From the NCBI GenBank assembly GCA_028716385.1, contig JAQUPX010000009.1, forward strand, positions 1 to 50,405: a stretch of DNA of 50,405 bases, given 5' to 3'. The notes under the pieces were generated by a model. That model saw nothing but the letters and a program-made list of their open reading frames with translations, had not been told where the DNA came from and ran no database searches. This document shows positions 32,926 to 41,227 of this stretch, one piece after another. The stretch comes from a bacterium (GTDB taxonomy: Bacteria; Hydrothermota; UBA3073; JACQXS01; JAQTXJ01). Numbering within the stretch: the stretch's first letter is position 1; every line of letters starts with the position of its first letter. The position numbers and the translations under genes are program-made.

Positions 32926-33348
32926 ATGAAACGAAAAGTTGATAAAATATATTCAAAAGAACTCAGAAAATACAAGAAAGAGATGTTAAATGCTTCCAAA
33001 AGAATCCGGACAGGACTTGAATACATAGGGAAGAATTATACAAGGAAAGAGCTATCATTGGGAAAAATTGCATCTTACGCCAATATGTGTTACAAGAGTT
33101 TCTCATATCTCTGGGGGAATACGATGAAAGTTAGTCTACCGCAATTTATAAATGACATTAGGATTGCGAAAGCAAAAGAATTACTTGTAAAGACAACTAT
33201 TAAATCTAAATATATTGCAGAAGAAGTGGGGTTTGAAGATACTAATTTCTGCAGAATCTTCAAAGATAAAGAACATACTTCGCCTTTAGAATACAGGAAA
33301 AAGCACAAATTACCTACTTTAAAGTCCTCTAAAAAAAAGATTAATTAG
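32926..33348 (+). CDS. Stand-alone AraC-type HTH protein
   Basis: 140 residues. A basic N-terminus is followed by an AraC-type double HTH (about 25-130) that aligns with the output domains of the two receiver-AraC regulators: E-Y-I-G-K-N-Y-T at the start, F-I-N-D-I-R-I-A-K-A-K-E-L-L in the linker helix, and S-P-L-E-Y-R-K at the end. There is no receiver or ligand-binding domain, so it may be constitutive or controlled by a partner such as the small Cys protein encoded upstream. It converges with thi4, only 3 bases apart. Confidence 0.82.
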   Translation: MKRKVDKIYSKELRKYKKEMLNASKRIRTGLEYIGKNYTRKELSLGKIASYANMCYKSFSYLWGNTMKVSLPQFINDIRIAKAKELLVKTTIKSKYIAEEVGFEDTNFCRIFKDKEHTSPLEYRKKHKLPTLKSSKKKIN

Positions 33349-33351
33349 AAG

Positions 33352-34128
33352 TTATTTCAGTTGCTTGAGTATTTGCTCTGCACAGTATTTCCCGGATAAC
33401 AGCATTCCTCCAAATATAGGGCCCATCCGTGGTGAGCCATAAGCCGCATTTGCTGCCATACCTGTTACCCATACTCCCGGGAATACTTCTTTCGTATTCT
33501 TAATAAGAGATTTTTCTCCAACATCTGCCCACATTGAGCGTTCTCCTTCTATTCCACCGGAAGGAGTTGATAGCTTTTTCCCCGATTTTCTCTCTATAAC
33601 CTTTAGCACCTCTGTCGGATGCCCAGTTGCCTCAATTACGTATTTTGACCTTATCGTTAAAGGGTCTACGTGTAAATTAGCAATTTGTGTTGCGCTCCAG
33701 TTTAATACAAGCCCTGTAACTCTGCCTTTTTGCAACATAACGTCTTCTACGGATATCAGATTAAATATTTGTGTTCCTGCTTTTACTGCTGCACGTGTCA
33801 AACTACTCACGGTCTCTACAGAGCTTGCAGTATAATAGCCCTGTTGCCATTTTTTCGTATCAACATCAAATTCTTGCAGTATTTTTCTGCCTTCTTCCTG
33901 GACGACAATTTCATTAAACATCATACCTCCGCCCCACATTCCACCGCCTACCGAAAGATGACGTTCAAAAAGCGCTACTTTTTTATGTTTTTTGGCAAGA
34001 TAAAAAGCAGCAGTAAGTCCGGAAGGTCCAGCGCCTGCGATGGCAACATCTACGTCAAGCGAGGCAATCAACTTTTTCATATATCTTTCTATAATTGCTT
34101 CCGAAATTTTTATATCATCTAATTGCAT
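33352..34128 (-). CDS. thi4: Thi4-type ADP-thiazole synthase, sulfide-dependent form
   Basis: 258 residues from the ATG at 34128, chosen because AAAGGAGG sits 4 bases upstream; an ATG at 34152 would overlap the previous gene. It makes the adenylated thiazole of thiamin from NAD and glycine. The FAD/NAD-type loop is G-A-G-P-S-G (about 32-37 in this numbering). G-G-G-M-W-G-G-G and G-S-P-R-M-G-P-I-F-G-G are family motifs. The residue that is the sulfur-donor Cys in yeast Thi4 aligns with His153 (N-L-H-V-D-P). A His there marks the catalytic, sulfide-using archaeal-type enzyme, which fits an anaerobic, sulfide-rich habitat. Last gene of a three-gene operon. Confidence 0.9.
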   Translation of the reverse strand: MQLDDIKISEAIIERYMKKLIASLDVDVAIAGAGPSGLTAAFYLAKKHKKVALFERHLSVGGGMWGGGMMFNEIVVQEEGRKILQEFDVDTKKWQQGYYTASSVETVSSLTRAAVKAGTQIFNLISVEDVMLQKGRVTGLVLNWSATQIANLHVDPLTIRSKYVIEATGHPTEVLKVIERKSGKKLSTPSGGIEGERSMWADVGEKSLIKNTKEVFPGVWVTGMAANAAYGSPRMGPIFGGMLLSGKYCAEQILKQLK

Positions 34129-34138
34129 TTGTCCTCCT

Positions 34139-34483
34139 TTATAACTTTTCAATCAGCTTTTTTAATAATCTCCTATGACAATATTCGTCGGATTTTTCCC
34201 AGCAAAGCAAGGTTACTGCCTTTTTCTTTGACAACTCGGCTATCTTTTTAATTGCTTGCTGTTTTTCGGCATCTTCCATTTCCTGTCTATACCTTTTTTC
34301 GTACTCTACCCAGTTAATCCTGTGTTCAGTCCAGTCATTCAATAGTTCTGTGCTTGGTCCCAGTTCTTTTATCCATCTGTCTATATTATTCTTTGAAACA
34401 CCTCTTGGCCATTTCCTCATAACGAGGATTCTTATCCCATCTTCTGGGATTTTAGTCTCATAAACTGATTTCGTTTTCAGCAT
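34139..34483 (-). CDS. DUF488 family protein
   Basis: 114 residues. R-K-W-P-R-G-V near the N-terminus, W-I-K-E-L-G-P-S in the middle and V-T-L-L-C-W-E-K-S-D-E-Y-C-H-R-R-L-L at the end are the signature of DUF488. The family is widespread and uncharacterised, with a conserved Cys and a His-Arg-Arg cluster. It lies between arsC (21 bases) and thi4 (10 bases), so it is in the same operon. Its link to arsenate or thiamin metabolism is only positional. Confidence 0.88.
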   Translation of the reverse strand: MLKTKSVYETKIPEDGIRILVMRKWPRGVSKNNIDRWIKELGPSTELLNDWTEHRINWVEYEKRYRQEMEDAEKQQAIKKIAELSKKKAVTLLCWEKSDEYCHRRLLKKLIEKL

Positions 34484-34504
34484 ATTTTATTTCTCTGTAT
34501 TTTG

Positions 34505-34912
34505 TTATTCCTTTTCTTCTATTATTGAATCTATAAATTCTATTACTCTTTTCTCAATTTTATCTCGTATTTCCCTAAATTCCTCTATGGATTTCCCTTT
34601 TGGACTTGGTATTTGCCATTCAATTCTTTTCGCTCCCGGATAGAATGGACAGATGTCTTTGCATCCCATAGTAATGATGTAATCAAACTTTGGAATTAAT
34701 AATGGTCCCAAACCTTTTGATATTTGAGCTGACATGTCTATTCCTTTTTCTTTCATAACTCTTACTGCAATCGGATTAACCACTCCCGAAGGGCTTGAAC
34801 CTGTGCTATAAGCATTCACTGCGTCGACAGCATACGCTTTTGCGAATCCTTCCGCCATTTGACTGCGGCAAGCATTTTCTATACAAACAAAAAGTATTGT
34901 CTTTTTCTTCAT
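34505..34912 (-). CDS. arsC: Arsenate reductase, low-molecular-weight phosphatase type
   Basis: 135 residues. The phosphatase loop is C-I-E-N-A-C-R-S at 10-17 with the nucleophile Cys10. The redox pair is Cys83 and Cys88 in M-G-C-K-D-I-C-P, as in thioredoxin-coupled ArsC enzymes, and D-P is replaced by a P-S-P stretch around 102-104. It reduces arsenate to arsenite in the cytosol. No arsR or arsenite pump gene is next to it, so resistance would need an exporter elsewhere; a tyrosine-phosphatase role is an alternative, but the redox Cys pair argues for arsenate. First gene of the minus-strand operon. Confidence 0.88.
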   Translation of the reverse strand: MKKKTILFVCIENACRSQMAEGFAKAYAVDAVNAYSTGSSPSGVVNPIAVRVMKEKGIDMSAQISKGLGPLLIPKFDYIITMGCKDICPFYPGAKRIEWQIPSPKGKSIEEFREIRDKIEKRVIEFIDSIIEEKE

Positions 34913-35030
34913 CTTATTCCTCTCTTTACCCCTCGATACTTAAAATTTTATTATAAAAATGTTTAGTGTCAACAAGAATTCAAAACAAAAGCATATCCCG
35001 ATTTAAGCCAGTAAGTTTTTCTCCCAAGAA

Positions 35031-35046
35031 GTGAACTTGAGTTCAG
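35031..35046. promoter_or_regulatory. Isolated activator-site-like palindrome
   Basis: GTGAACTTGAGTTCAG keeps the inner GAACT-NN-AGTTC of the sigma-54 upstream sites. A TTGGCAC follows at 35074-35080, but its -12 position reads TTTTT instead of TTGCT, so the sigma-54 core is incomplete. Possibly a decayed promoter. Confidence 0.35.
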
Positions 35047-35106
35047 GTTTTATTTGGTAGTTTTGTTCCCAAGTTGGCACAGGATTTTTTGTTTCACATA
35101 CGAAAT

Positions 35107-35156
35107 GAAAAAAGTTGGCATTAAAGATTGACAAAGATAGGTTTTGAGAATATTTA
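35107..35156 (+). promoter_or_regulatory. Sigma-70-type promoter of secreted-protein island B
   Basis: TTGACA at 35128-35133, 17 bases, then TATTTA at 35151-35156. The 39 bases 35107-35145 are identical to 1394-1432 ahead of island A. The first gene starts 40 bases downstream. Confidence 0.7.
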
Positions 35157-35195
35157 AGTATAAAGATACTTGTGGATGAAATAAATGGAAAGAGA

Positions 35196-37505
35196 ATGAT
35201 AAAAAAATATTTAATTTTCTTAGCTTTGTTTTTGTGGGGAAAATATCTTTTTTCTGCCCCAGTAACTATTGAAATCGCCACAAGGGTCGCACAAAACTGG
35301 TATTATGAAAGAGGGAATATTACAAAAGGGAATTTTTCAATAAAAGAGCAATTTATAGAATCTAAAGGGAAAGATACTCTTTTCTATGTCTTTAATTTTG
35401 TTCCTGCCGGTTTTGTAATGATAAGCGCCGAGGATGTTACCATACCGGTTCTTGGCTATAGTTTTGTCGGAGAATATACTACAGAAAACAATCCTCCTGC
35501 ATTTGACGATATGTTGGCAAGTTGGAAAGAACAACTTATTTATGCCAAACAAAACTCTCTGAAATCTACCAAACAAATTGCAAGTGATTGGAATAGATTA
35601 AATGTTGCGCCGACACAGTTTATAAAACAAAAATATGGCAAAGATGTCTCTCCATTAATAACTACTATTTGGGGGCAATCAACTCCATATAACAGTCAAT
35701 GCCCTACTATTGGCGGGCAACGATGTCTTGTTGGTTGTGGTGCCGTAGCAATGGCGCAGGTAATGAAATACCACAATCATCCATCCCAGGGAACAAGTTC
35801 TAATTCTTATATCCAGCCTAATCTCGATACTACTACCGTATCTGCCAATTTTAATACGACCTATGATTGGGCTAATATGCCGGACTCTCTTGTTGGCGCA
35901 GATTCAACGCAAATAAATGCTACTGCAAAATTGCTGTTTCATATCGGCGTTTCAATGGAAATGAATTATGGGTTAAGTCTTTCTTCCTCTTATACGTCAA
36001 ACATTGAGTCAGCACTTGAAACTTATTTTTGCTATCACTACAGCAGCGCTCTTGTTAATAAAGATGCTTATTCCGACTCCTTATGGAAAAATATGATGAG
36101 AATAGAACTTGATAATGCTCGTCCGATTATCTATTTTGGTAGCGGCAGTGGGGGTGGGCACGCTTTTAATATGGATGGATACCAGGGGAGCGATTATTTT
36201 CATTTTAACTGGGGCTGGAAAGGCAGCCGTGACGGAAATTATTATTTAGATAACCTGAATCCGGGAGGACATGATTTTACAAATGACCAGTACGCTGTAA
36301 TTGGGATTAAACTTGCTACTACTACTTCAGAATGGACTGTATATGACACCTTGAATTCCGGTTTGCCCAATAACTTTGTCAATGCGCTTGGAATAGAAGG
36401 GATGACCGGCGATAAATGGATTGGCACTAATGGGGGACTTGTAACGTTTGACGGCACTAACTGGACTGTGTATGACACCTCAAACTCCGGGTTACCGGAT
36501 AACTATGTCAATACTCTTGGGATACAAGGAAATAACATCTGGGTTGGCACTTATGATGGCTTAGCAAAGTTTGATGGCGCTAATTGGACTGTTTATGACA
36601 CCTCAAATTCCGATTTGCCTTCTAATAATGTTTCTGTGCTTACAATAGGAGAAAGTAATATCTGGATTGGAACTTCCGGTAGTGGTCTTGCAAAGTTTGA
36701 CGGCACGAACTGGATTGTGTATGATACGATAAATTCAGACTTGCCGGATAACGATGTCCGTTCTCTTGCAATAGAAGGGACGACTGGCGACGTATGGGTT
36801 GGCACTTATTGGGGTGGTCTTGCAAAGTTTGACGGGACTAACTGGACTGTATTCAACACATCAAATTCGGGTTTGCCTTCCAACTCTGTTCATTCTATTA
36901 CGGCAGAAAACGGGAATATCTGGGTTGGCGGATTAGGTCTTGCGAAGTTTGACGGGACTAACTGGACTGTGTTCAACACTTCAAATTCAGGGATACCGTC
37001 TAACAATGTTACCACTCTTGCAATAGAAGGAACGACCGGCGATAAATGGATTGGCACCGGTGGCGGTCTTGCAAAGTTTGACGGGACTAACTGGACTGTG
37101 TTCAACTCCTCAAATTCAAGGTTGCCTCATAGCTATGTCCGCGCTCTTGCAATAGAAGGTAGTAATATCTGGATTGGTACTGGTAAGGGACTTGCAGTAT
37201 ATAGTCCTATAGGAGTAGAAGAGAAAAGTAGAGAGTTGAAAGGTGAGAGTATAGAATTGAAAATAGGACAAAATCCGTTTATTAAATCAACAATTATAAA
37301 GTATTTCATACCCGTTAGAACTCGAGTTATATTAAGCGTTTACGATATTTCCGGAAGTTGTTTGAGAACACTCGCAAATGGAGAAAAAGAAGCGGGGAGT
37401 TATACCACAAACCTCAACTCAACCGAACTAAAAACAGGGATTTATTTTGTGAGACTTACAGCAGGTGAGAACAAACTAACAAAGAAACTGGTTTTGATGA
37501 AGTAA
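35196..37505 (+). CDS. Secreted C10 (streptopain) peptidase fused to a Reg_prop propeller, with sorting domain
   Basis: 769 residues from the ATG at 35196 (GGAAAGAG upstream; the GTG at 35172 lacks an RBS and would spoil the signal peptide). After the signal peptide comes a C10 pro-domain (about 22-130). The protease domain (about 150-372) has nucleophile Cys181 in L-V-G-C-G-A-V-A-M-A-Q-V-M-K-Y and His322 in G-G-H-A-F-N-M-D-G-Y, followed by H-F-N-W-G-W-K-G. About eight Reg_prop repeats follow (about 378-685), then a type A sorting domain. All catalytic landmarks are intact. This is the only enzyme among the propeller proteins; the propeller may bind substrate or anchor it. First gene of island B. 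Confidence 0.9.
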   Translation: MIKKYLIFLALFLWGKYLFSAPVTIEIATRVAQNWYYERGNITKGNFSIKEQFIESKGKDTLFYVFNFVPAGFVMISAEDVTIPVLGYSFVGEYTTENNPPAFDDMLASWKEQLIYAKQNSLKSTKQIASDWNRLNVAPTQFIKQKYGKDVSPLITTIWGQSTPYNSQCPTIGGQRCLVGCGAVAMAQVMKYHNHPSQGTSSNSYIQPNLDTTTVSANFNTTYDWANMPDSLVGADSTQINATAKLLFHIGVSMEMNYGLSLSSSYTSNIESALETYFCYHYSSALVNKDAYSDSLWKNMMRIELDNARPIIYFGSGSGGGHAFNMDGYQGSDYFHFNWGWKGSRDGNYYLDNLNPGGHDFTNDQYAVIGIKLATTTSEWTVYDTLNSGLPNNFVNALGIEGMTGDKWIGTNGGLVTFDGTNWTVYDTSNSGLPDNYVNTLGIQGNNIWVGTYDGLAKFDGANWTVYDTSNSDLPSNNVSVLTIGESNIWIGTSGSGLAKFDGTNWIVYDTINSDLPDNDVRSLAIEGTTGDVWVGTYWGGLAKFDGTNWTVFNTSNSGLPSNSVHSITAENGNIWVGGLGLAKFDGTNWTVFNTSNSGIPSNNVTTLAIEGTTGDKWIGTGGGLAKFDGTNWTVFNSSNSRLPHSYVRALAIEGSNIWIGTGKGLAVYSPIGVEEKSRELKGESIELKIGQNPFIKSTIIKYFIPVRTRVILSVYDISGSCLRTLANGEKEAGSYTTNLNSTELKTGIYFVRLTAGENKLTKKLVLMK

Positions 37506-37510
37506 TAATA

Positions 37511-39064
37511 ATGATTACATTAATATTATTTATTTTTCAGCAAACTTACGCCGTTGGTACCTGGCCCAAATACGGGGCAACTCTTGAGAATACGCATCTA
37601 CAATATATGAAGGGAGCGATGATGTCCGCACCTGATGTAAAGTGGTCTTACAAAACAGGAGGTCCGGTAGAATCCTATGGTGCAGCAGTAGCAGATATTG
37701 ACAAGGATGATACTATGGAAGTACTAATCGGAAGTGAGGACTATAAAATTTATTGTCTTAACGGAATAACAGGAGGAGTGAAATGGAGTTATACCGCAGG
37801 GGATAGATTGTATACTTCTTCCCCGGCAATAGCTGATATGGATAAAGATGATACTATGGAAGTGGTAATCGGGAGTGAGGATAATAAAATTTATTGCCTG
37901 AATGGAGCAAACGGAACTGTAAAATGGAGTTATACAACTGGAGGTCAAATATGGTCCTCACCAGCAATAGCTGATATAAATAATGATGACACATTGGATG
38001 TATTAATTGGAAGTACCGACGATAAAGTTTATTGTCTAAATGGAATTACTGGTAAAGCAAAATGGAGTTACTTAACTACAGGTATAGGTATGTACCGTTC
38101 TTCTCCTGCAGTAGCAGATGTAAATAAAGACGATACGATGGAGGTAGTAATTGGAAGTTTTACTGAGAACAACGTTTATTGTTTAAATGGGACTACCGGC
38201 AGAGTAAAATGGAGCTACTTTGCAGGAAACGAAGTATACTCTTCTCCCGCAATAGCAGATGTGGATAAAGATGATACGGTGGAAGTAGTATTTGGGTGTT
38301 GGAATCATAAGATTTATTGTTTGAATGGAACTACTGGTAAAGCAAAATGGAGCTACTCAACGGGAAATATGATAACATCTTCCCCGGCAATAGCGGATAT
38401 AGATAATGATGACACCTTAGATGTATTAATTGGAAGCAGCGACGATAAAATTTACTGTCTAAATGGAGCGACAGGAAGAGTGAAATGGAGCTATATGACA
38501 ACAGGAGCTGTTCATAGAGGCATTTCTATTGCAGATATTGATATGGATAACAAACTTGAAGTACTTCTTCCTAACGCTGGGTTTCCTCTAAATATTGATA
38601 CTCTTTTTTGTCTTAACGGTGAAGACGGCTCACTTTTATGGAAAAAACAATTAGCTCACGATGTCCACGACATAACCATTGCAGACATTGATAACGACGG
38701 ATGTGTGGAAATAGTAGTTGGAACCAACAACAGCGGCACTATCTGGGCACTTGACGATATCGGCAATTTTACTAACTGTGGGTGTATGGGAACAGAAGAG
38801 AAAAGTAAAGAGTTAAAAGTAGAAAGTATAGAGTTTAAAATTATAAAAAATAAAATTTATCTCTCTGTCCCGAATAACGATTATACTAATATACTATTAA
38901 CGACCTACGACTTATGCGGAAGACTGAAAGAGGTTGCCTATCAAGGGACATTGAGCAAAGGGAATTATACTTTTACGCCGAACATTCGCAAGAACGGGAT
39001 TTATTTCGCAAAGTTAAGTATTGGCAATTATAGTACAACAAAGAAACTAATTTTGATGAAGTAG
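37511..39064 (+). CDS. Secreted FG-GAP/PQQ-like beta-propeller protein with C-terminal sorting domain
   Basis: 517 residues, closest in its first 60 residues to the protein at 3085 (same leader, same A-T-L-E-N-T-H-L-Q-Y-M-K-G-A-M-M-S-A-P-D-V-K-W start). About eight propeller repeats follow, some with D-I-N-N-D-D-T-L-D-V instead of D-V-D-K-D-D-T-M-E-V, a calcium-loop variation seen only here. The sorting domain has an extra Leu-Thr-Thr before Y-D-L-C-G-R-L. It begins 5 bases after the peptidase gene and is clearly in its transcript. Confidence 0.87.
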   Translation: MITLILFIFQQTYAVGTWPKYGATLENTHLQYMKGAMMSAPDVKWSYKTGGPVESYGAAVADIDKDDTMEVLIGSEDYKIYCLNGITGGVKWSYTAGDRLYTSSPAIADMDKDDTMEVVIGSEDNKIYCLNGANGTVKWSYTTGGQIWSSPAIADINNDDTLDVLIGSTDDKVYCLNGITGKAKWSYLTTGIGMYRSSPAVADVNKDDTMEVVIGSFTENNVYCLNGTTGRVKWSYFAGNEVYSSPAIADVDKDDTVEVVFGCWNHKIYCLNGTTGKAKWSYSTGNMITSSPAIADIDNDDTLDVLIGSSDDKIYCLNGATGRVKWSYMTTGAVHRGISIADIDMDNKLEVLLPNAGFPLNIDTLFCLNGEDGSLLWKKQLAHDVHDITIADIDNDGCVEIVVGTNNSGTIWALDDIGNFTNCGCMGTEEKSKELKVESIEFKIIKNKIYLSVPNNDYTNILLTTYDLCGRLKEVAYQGTLSKGNYTFTPNIRKNGIYFAKLSIGNYSTTKKLILMK

Positions 39065-39073
39065 CGGAGGCAA

Positions 39074-41206
39074 ATGATGAAAAAATATATAAAGTTATTT
39101 TTTGTTGTTTTTGTTTTTACCGCAATTATCTCTAATAGTTTTGCGCAATACCCGGACTGGAAAAACTATACGAATGGAAATGGTGTTAACGCTGTTATCA
39201 GACAAGGAAATAAAATATGGGTTGGAACAAATGGCGGGTTAGTATATATAGATACGACTACAGGAGGTGCAGAATTTTACAACCATGCAAATTCAGGGTT
39301 GCCTATTAACAATATTACTGCTCTTGCAGCGCAAGGAAACACAATATGGATTGTAACATATTATTCCGGATTAACAAAATTTGATGGGGCTAACTGGGTT
39401 ACATATACCACAAGTAATTCTACGATACCCTCTAATTCGATTACTGCTCTTGCGGTGGAAGGGGACACAATATGGATCGGGATACAGAATGAGGGGTTAG
39501 CAAAATATGATGGTACAAACTGGACTGTTTATAACCATGCAAATTCTGGATTGCCTGATAATAGAGTTTATTTTATAGCGATAGAAGGAACAACAAAATG
39601 GATTGGAATGCCATATTGCGGGTCATCAAGCTGCTTAGCAAAGTTTGACGGAACTAATTGGGTTGTATATAATAAAAATAACTCCGGATTACCGGATAAT
39701 AATGTTACCTGTATTTCAATAGATGGGACAACAAAATGGATTGGAACTGCTAATTATGGTCTTGTGAAATTTGATGGAACAAACTGGACTGTATATGATA
39801 CAAGTAATTCGGGGATACCTGCGAATATTATCCGTGACCTTGCAATAAATGGTTCTACGATATGGACTGGAACAAACAGCGGCTTAGGAAAATTTGATGG
39901 CACTAACTGGACTGTGTACGATACGAGTAATTCGGTAGTGCCTTCTAACAATATTGGGAAAATGGCAGTAGGAGGGAACAGTTTATGGATTCAAGTATTA
40001 TATAATGAAGGATTAGGAAAATTTGACGGGACTAATTGGACAAATTGTAATATGAATAATTCGGGAATGCCTAATAATGGTGTTTATGATATTGTATTAG
40101 AAGGGGGAACGAAATGGATCGGAACCGGTGGCGGATTAACAAAGTTTGATGGGACAAATTGGACTGTTTACAATACGGGTAATTCGGGATTGCCGAATGC
40201 TTGGATTACTGCTCTTGCTATGGAAGGTTCAACAAAATGGGTGGGAACAAGTTGGGGTGGAGTTGCAAAATACGATGGCGCTAACTGGACTGTTTATAAT
40301 ATGAGTAATTCAGGATTACCTTACAATGAAATTACATGTATTGCAACAGAAGATTCAATTAAGTGGATTGGAACAAGTGGAGGTGGATTAGCGAGGTTTG
40401 ACGGCACAAACTGGACAGTGTATACTACAAGTAATTCAGGATTGCCGGATGACAGCGTCCTTGCCATTGCAGTAGAGGATACAATAATATGGGTTGGAGC
40501 AACCTGGGGCGGATTGGCAAAATTTGACGGGATAAACTGGACAATTTACAATACGAGCAATTCGGGGGTGCCTTCTAATTACGTTTGTGCGATAGCAATA
40601 GAAGACAGCATAAAATGGATTGGTACTTATAGTAGTAGCTTAGCAAAATTTGACGGGACTAATTGGACCATTTATAATACAAGCAATTCGGGGTTTCCCG
40701 GCAGTAATGTAATTGAGATAACTATAGATGACTCTATAAAATGGATTGGAACAAGCTATGCCGGATTAGCAAAATTTGATAACGCAAGTTGGACTGTTTA
40801 TAATACCGGTAATTCAGGTCTACCGAACTACAAGGTTAATGCTATCGCCATAGAAGGCGGACCGAAATGGATTGGGACCGGTGATGGATTAGCAAGTTAT
40901 ACACAGGTCGGTATTGAAGAACCCTCCATTCCGAATTCCGCATTCCAAAATCCCCAATTGAATGTTTCTCTAAACCCATTTATTAAATCAACAATTATCA
41001 AATATTTCATACCCGTTAGAACTCAAGTTATATTAAGCGTTTACGATATTTCAGGCAGTTGCGTAAAGACATTAATTGACGGAGAAAAACCCGCTGGGAG
41101 TTATACTGTGAATTTAGATTCAAAAGATTTAGCGGCGGGGATTTATTTCACGGAACTCAAAACTGGGAATTATAAGGAAACAAAGAAATTGATTTTGATG
41201 AAATAG
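39074..41206 (+). CDS. Secreted Reg_prop beta-propeller protein with type A sorting domain
   Basis: 710 residues, RBS GCGGAGG, two adjacent ATGs at the start. The signal peptide ends near S-F-A-Q. About 14 Reg_prop repeats follow, but many read T-K-W-I-G-T or S-I-K-W-I-G-T where the 4626 protein has S-N-I-W-I-G-T, so this copy has diverged as a block. The hinge before the sorting domain is Pro/Asn-rich and unlike the Lys/Glu hinges of its relatives. The sorting domain itself (F-I-K-S-T-I-I-K-Y-F-I-P-V-R-T) is nearly identical to those at 4626 and 35196, which suggests recent conversion or strong constraint. Confidence 0.88.
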   Translation: MMKKYIKLFFVVFVFTAIISNSFAQYPDWKNYTNGNGVNAVIRQGNKIWVGTNGGLVYIDTTTGGAEFYNHANSGLPINNITALAAQGNTIWIVTYYSGLTKFDGANWVTYTTSNSTIPSNSITALAVEGDTIWIGIQNEGLAKYDGTNWTVYNHANSGLPDNRVYFIAIEGTTKWIGMPYCGSSSCLAKFDGTNWVVYNKNNSGLPDNNVTCISIDGTTKWIGTANYGLVKFDGTNWTVYDTSNSGIPANIIRDLAINGSTIWTGTNSGLGKFDGTNWTVYDTSNSVVPSNNIGKMAVGGNSLWIQVLYNEGLGKFDGTNWTNCNMNNSGMPNNGVYDIVLEGGTKWIGTGGGLTKFDGTNWTVYNTGNSGLPNAWITALAMEGSTKWVGTSWGGVAKYDGANWTVYNMSNSGLPYNEITCIATEDSIKWIGTSGGGLARFDGTNWTVYTTSNSGLPDDSVLAIAVEDTIIWVGATWGGLAKFDGINWTIYNTSNSGVPSNYVCAIAIEDSIKWIGTYSSSLAKFDGTNWTIYNTSNSGFPGSNVIEITIDDSIKWIGTSYAGLAKFDNASWTVYNTGNSGLPNYKVNAIAIEGGPKWIGTGDGLASYTQVGIEEPSIPNSAFQNPQLNVSLNPFIKSTIIKYFIPVRTQVILSVYDISGSCVKTLIDGEKPAGSYTVNLDSKDLAAGIYFTELKTGNYKETKKLILMK

Positions 41207-41227
41207 AACTAAAAAGTAGTAAGAAAT

